Positions 6,061-8,190 of a stretch of 8,190 nucleotides of DNA are shown here, piece after piece (the stretch's first letter is position 1; every line of letters starts with the position of its first letter). This DNA comes from JBGPIK01 sp041484845 (GTDB lineage: Bacteria; Desulfobacterota; Binatia; UBA9968), in NCBI GenBank assembly GCA_041484845.1, contig JBGPIK010000313.1, positions 1 through 8,190 of the forward strand, given 5' to 3'. The position numbers and the translations under genes were made by a program. The notes beneath the pieces are model-generated. The model worked only from the letters and a program-made list of their open reading frames with translations, ran no database searches and was not told the DNA's origin.

Positions 6061-7176
6061 CTAGGCCCGGCCGATCTTGTAAAGGCGCGCCGCATTGGCC
6101 CATAGAATTTGATCGCGCTCATCATGGCTCATGCCCGTTAGGCATTTAATTGCGAAAGTTTGGGAATCGGGCCAGGTGGAGTTCGCCGCCGGAAAGTTGT
6201 TTGACCAGAGAATGTTGCTTGCGCCGATATGCCGAGCATTGATCTCGACCGAATCGTACCAAGTCGTCAAAAAACACTGGCGCCGGAACATTTCGGACGG
6301 TGTGATCTCGTAATTGCACTGATCCTGCTCGTATTGATGATCGGCGTATTCGAGCAGGAATGTTCCCCAGCCGATGGTACTTTCCGCGAACACTACGTTT
6401 AGTTTCGGAAAGCGCAGCAGGATTCGCGAGAAGAGAATGTTTGTCAGATCGAACGCTGCGCTGGCGGGTCGAATGACGGCGCGCAATGCGTCCGCGACCT
6501 CGGGCGCCAGAGCAGGGTACACGGGAAACCGAAGCTCGGGTGCCGAACCGGCGTGAAAACACAATGGCACTTCGAGATCTTGGCAGACGGCCCAGACCGC
6601 ATTGTACTCGGGGCCGTTGATGTGCGGCAGCTTGCGCAAATTCATCGGAGCCGCGGGAAAAATGACGCCGCGGTGACCGTTAGCGACTGCGCGCCTGATT
6701 TCTTGCACGATCGCTTCAGGCGGCCACAGCGGGACGATGCACTGGGGGACGAAACGGTTGCTGGCGCTCGCCCAGTCCTCGATCAGCCAGTCGTTGTAGG
6801 CTTGCACGCAGGCGAGTTCGAGCTCGGGGTCAGTGATCCGCGCATAAGTCTCACCGGAAAATCCAGCGACGCTCGGGTAAAGAACAACACAGTCCACGCC
6901 GTCTTCATCCATGGCTTCGAGTCGCGCCGGCGGATCGTAGGCGAATTTAGGGATATCCTCGCAGCGCCGAGGAATATTTGCACGATCGGCCATGAACACG
7001 CCGACCCGAGTCGCGTCGACAAGGGGAATTCTTCTCGCATCGACATTCCAGCAGTCAGCGCCGTCCGGTAAATGTTCAATATGCGGCACGCGATCGCCCC
7101 ATTTCCGTGAAAGGCGCTGCGTCCACACCTCCGGGTGCTCGATGACATGATCGACCGCGCTGATGAGTCGGGTCAT
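6061..7176 (-). CDS. Amidohydrolase_2-family protein with degraded active site
   Basis: 371 residues from ATG 7176. The fold is that of the amidohydrolase_2 (ACMSD/2-pyrone-4,6-dicarboxylate hydrolase-type) TIM barrel: ISAVDHVIEHPEVWT (5-19), ARLEAMDEDGVDCVVLYPSV (84-103), LELACVQAYNDWL (119-131), GHRGVIFPAAP (167-177), VPLCFHAGS (203-211), LNVVFAESTIGW (259-270) and NILWSNNFPAANSTWPDS (321-338). His208 and Glu265 are kept. The usual DxH is ValAspHis (8-10). The usual catalytic WESDYPH becomes WSNNFPA, so Asp is Asn327 and His is Ala330. The neighbouring paralog keeps these residues, so this copy may be inactive or altered. I use ATG 7176 because family homology starts there; longer frames (ATG 7227 or 7413) run through a repeat and the upstream gene. 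The ribosome binding site is weak. The stop TAG is 3 bp from the IS end. Confidence 0.85.
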   Translation of the reverse strand: MTRLISAVDHVIEHPEVWTQRLSRKWGDRVPHIEHLPDGADCWNVDARRIPLVDATRVGVFMADRANIPRRCEDIPKFAYDPPARLEAMDEDGVDCVVLYPSVAGFSGETYARITDPELELACVQAYNDWLIEDWASASNRFVPQCIVPLWPPEAIVQEIRRAVANGHRGVIFPAAPMNLRKLPHINGPEYNAVWAVCQDLEVPLCFHAGSAPELRFPVYPALAPEVADALRAVIRPASAAFDLTNILFSRILLRFPKLNVVFAESTIGWGTFLLEYADHQYEQDQCNYEITPSEMFRRQCFLTTWYDSVEINARHIGASNILWSNNFPAANSTWPDSQTFAIKCLTGMSHDERDQILWANAARLYKIGRA

Positions 7177-7206
7177 ATTAACGCGAACGCTCTCTTCGTT
7201 AGAGAC

Positions 7207-7268
7207 GACAGATCGGCTTTGCGCCATTTCGCCCCGGTTGTCATTTCGAGCGAAGCGAGAAATCTGTC
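7207..7268. repeat. REP-like intergenic palindromic repeat
   Basis: GACAGAT (7207-7213) and ATCTGTC (7262-7268) form the inverted ends of a 62-bp unit between the two amidohydrolase genes. The right part contains TCATTTCGAGCGAAGCGAG (7241-7259) followed by AAATCTGTC. From memory, this string type (CATTTCGAGCGAAGCGAGAAATCT) is dispersed between genes in many bacterial genomes, where it is often mis-translated into peptides such as SRFARNDN. Only one copy lies in this window. It explains why the reading frame upstream of ATG 7176 stays open without being real protein. Confidence 0.5.
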
Positions 7269-7291
7269 TTTGTCTGTCCCACATTGAATAG

Positions 7292-8190
7292 TCAACTCGC
7301 AAGTCGGTACAACGCTTGCGCATTGAGATACAACATCTTCTTGCGCTCTTCTTTGGGGACGCCGTGTAACGACCGCTCGACAAACTTCCATGAGTCGGGA
7401 TAGGTCGATGCAATGTGCGGGTAGTCGGACTCCCACATAATATTGTCCACGCCGACGTTGTTTCTCAGCGCTATGCCCGCCTGTTCATACCAGAAATTTA
7501 CATAGACCTGCCGGCGAATGAGGTCGCTGGGACGTGCGTTTAATCCATGGTGCCACAAGTGGCGCCGTTCCCACTCGTGATCGCAGGCGGCCTGCGCGCA
7601 GCTCACCGCGCCGATGCCGGTTTCAGCAAAGACCCATTTCAGGTTGGGAAATCTGTAGGCAATCCCTGAAAAGATCAGGTTGGGAACGATCTGCGCCGGC
7701 CACGCCGATGTTGGCACGGTGAAAGCGGCGTGCTGTTGGTTCGGTGTATAGCCATCCCACTCCGGGAAAGTAAGCTTGCGCGCAAGTCCGCCTGACGCGT
7801 GAAAGTGAATGGGCATTTCGAGATTCTCACAAACCTCCCAAAGTGGATACCAGTACGGTTCGCTGATGTGCGGCAATGACTCGACCACCAAGCTCGGCAG
7901 CGCGAACATGACGATGCCCCGATGGCCGCTGTTCGCCGAGCGTGTTACTTCGGTGACGATGGTTTCCATGCCGCACAGCAGCGGCACCATGGCGAGAGAG
8001 ATGAAGCGAGCGCTCACGCGGGTCAGTTCCCCCAACGAGTCGTTGTAGGCTTGGACACAAGCGAGTTCGAACTCGGGATCGCTATATTGGTAGAAAGAGC
8101 TCGGATCATTGGGGAACAACACTTCGCCATCGATGCCGTCGGCATCCAGCGCTTTGAGCCGTTCGCTGGGGACGTAAGCCTTGGCCGGAA
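7292..8190 (-). CDS. Amidohydrolase_2-family metal-dependent hydrolase, N-terminus off the right edge
   Basis: Open frame entering from position 8190 (first full codon at 8188), 298 codons visible, stop TGA 7294-7292. It lacks the first part of the barrel, including any N-terminal DxH. Visible landmarks: ERLKALDADGIDGEVLFPND, FELACVQAYND, GHRGIVMFALPS, MPIHFHASGG with the metal-type His (codon 7801-7799), WVFAETGIG with Glu, and the catalytic block NIMWESDYPHIASTYPDSW with Asp at 7426-7424. The C-terminal helix pattern (VPKEERKKMLYLNAQALYRL) is usual for the family. It is clearly paralogous to the next gene, sharing PELELACVQAYND-type, GHRG, FHA and STxPDS blocks, so the pair arose by tandem duplication. 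Members of this family hydrolyse or decarboxylate small, often aromatic or lactone, substrates; the substrate here is unknown. All motifs in view are intact, so it is probably active. Confidence 0.9.
   Translation of the reverse strand, partial: PAKAYVPSERLKALDADGIDGEVLFPNDPSSFYQYSDPEFELACVQAYNDSLGELTRVSARFISLAMVPLLCGMETIVTEVTRSANSGHRGIVMFALPSLVVESLPHISEPYWYPLWEVCENLEMPIHFHASGGLARKLTFPEWDGYTPNQQHAAFTVPTSAWPAQIVPNLIFSGIAYRFPNLKWVFAETGIGAVSCAQAACDHEWERRHLWHHGLNARPSDLIRRQVYVNFWYEQAGIALRNNVGVDNIMWESDYPHIASTYPDSWKFVERSLHGVPKEERKKMLYLNAQALYRLAS

Noticed and set aside
6553..7071. A 172-codon plus-strand frame opposite the amidohydrolase
   Set aside because: It is antisense to a well-supported family gene and shows mirror composition rather than any domain.
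7177..7413. N-terminal extension of the second amidohydrolase to a start at 7413
   Set aside because: It would overlap the upstream paralog's coding sequence and run through the REP-like repeat; family homology begins only after ATG 7176.

Overview
The window looks like a moderately GC-rich chromosomal segment from an uncultured soil or subsurface bacterium. Its gene mix recalls Desulfobacterota/Binatota- or Rokubacteria-type metagenome bins: amidohydrolase_2 paralogs, a cytidylate-kinase-like protein with a BON domain, a single-cluster ferredoxin relative and an IS4-type transposase. That placement is inference from gene content only; there is no rRNA, no convincing tRNA and no phylogenetic marker gene. 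All cellular genes lie on the minus strand. The only plus-strand gene is the transposase of an insertion sequence.

In transcription order (right to left) the layout is as follows. Two tandem paralogous amidohydrolase_2 (metal-dependent hydrolase) genes come first. The upstream one is cut by the right window edge (7292-8190) and keeps its active-site residues. The downstream one (6061-7176) has lost several. They are separated by a short intergenic interval with a REP-like palindromic repeat. An IS4-family element (4593-6057) with near-perfect 16-bp ends sits 3 bp past the stop codon of the second amidohydrolase. Its transposase is broken twice, by an in-frame TGA replacing an expected Arg codon and by a +1 frameshift in a run of six C. 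A 417-bp non-coding interval (4176-4592) carries two inverted repeats, one of them a three-way-junction-like fold ending in eight T. After it come an EamA/DMT permease, a small ferredoxin-like protein whose last cluster cysteine is missing, an isoaspartyl peptidase/type-2 asparaginase, a small charged coiled-coil protein, a cytidylate kinase-like/BON fusion, and a predicted lipoprotein cut by the left window edge. The lipoprotein start codon overlaps the kinase stop codon (TTGA).

The kinase-BON gene and the lipoprotein look translationally coupled and probably act together, perhaps at the envelope. The permease, ferredoxin-like protein and peptidase are co-directional but not tightly packed, and nothing ties them to one pathway. 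I see no defence system, CRISPR array, prophage or biosynthetic cluster. The points most worth a second look are the amidohydrolase with degraded active site, the three-way-junction RNA candidate, the Cys-lacking ferredoxin, and the kinase-BON/lipoprotein pair.
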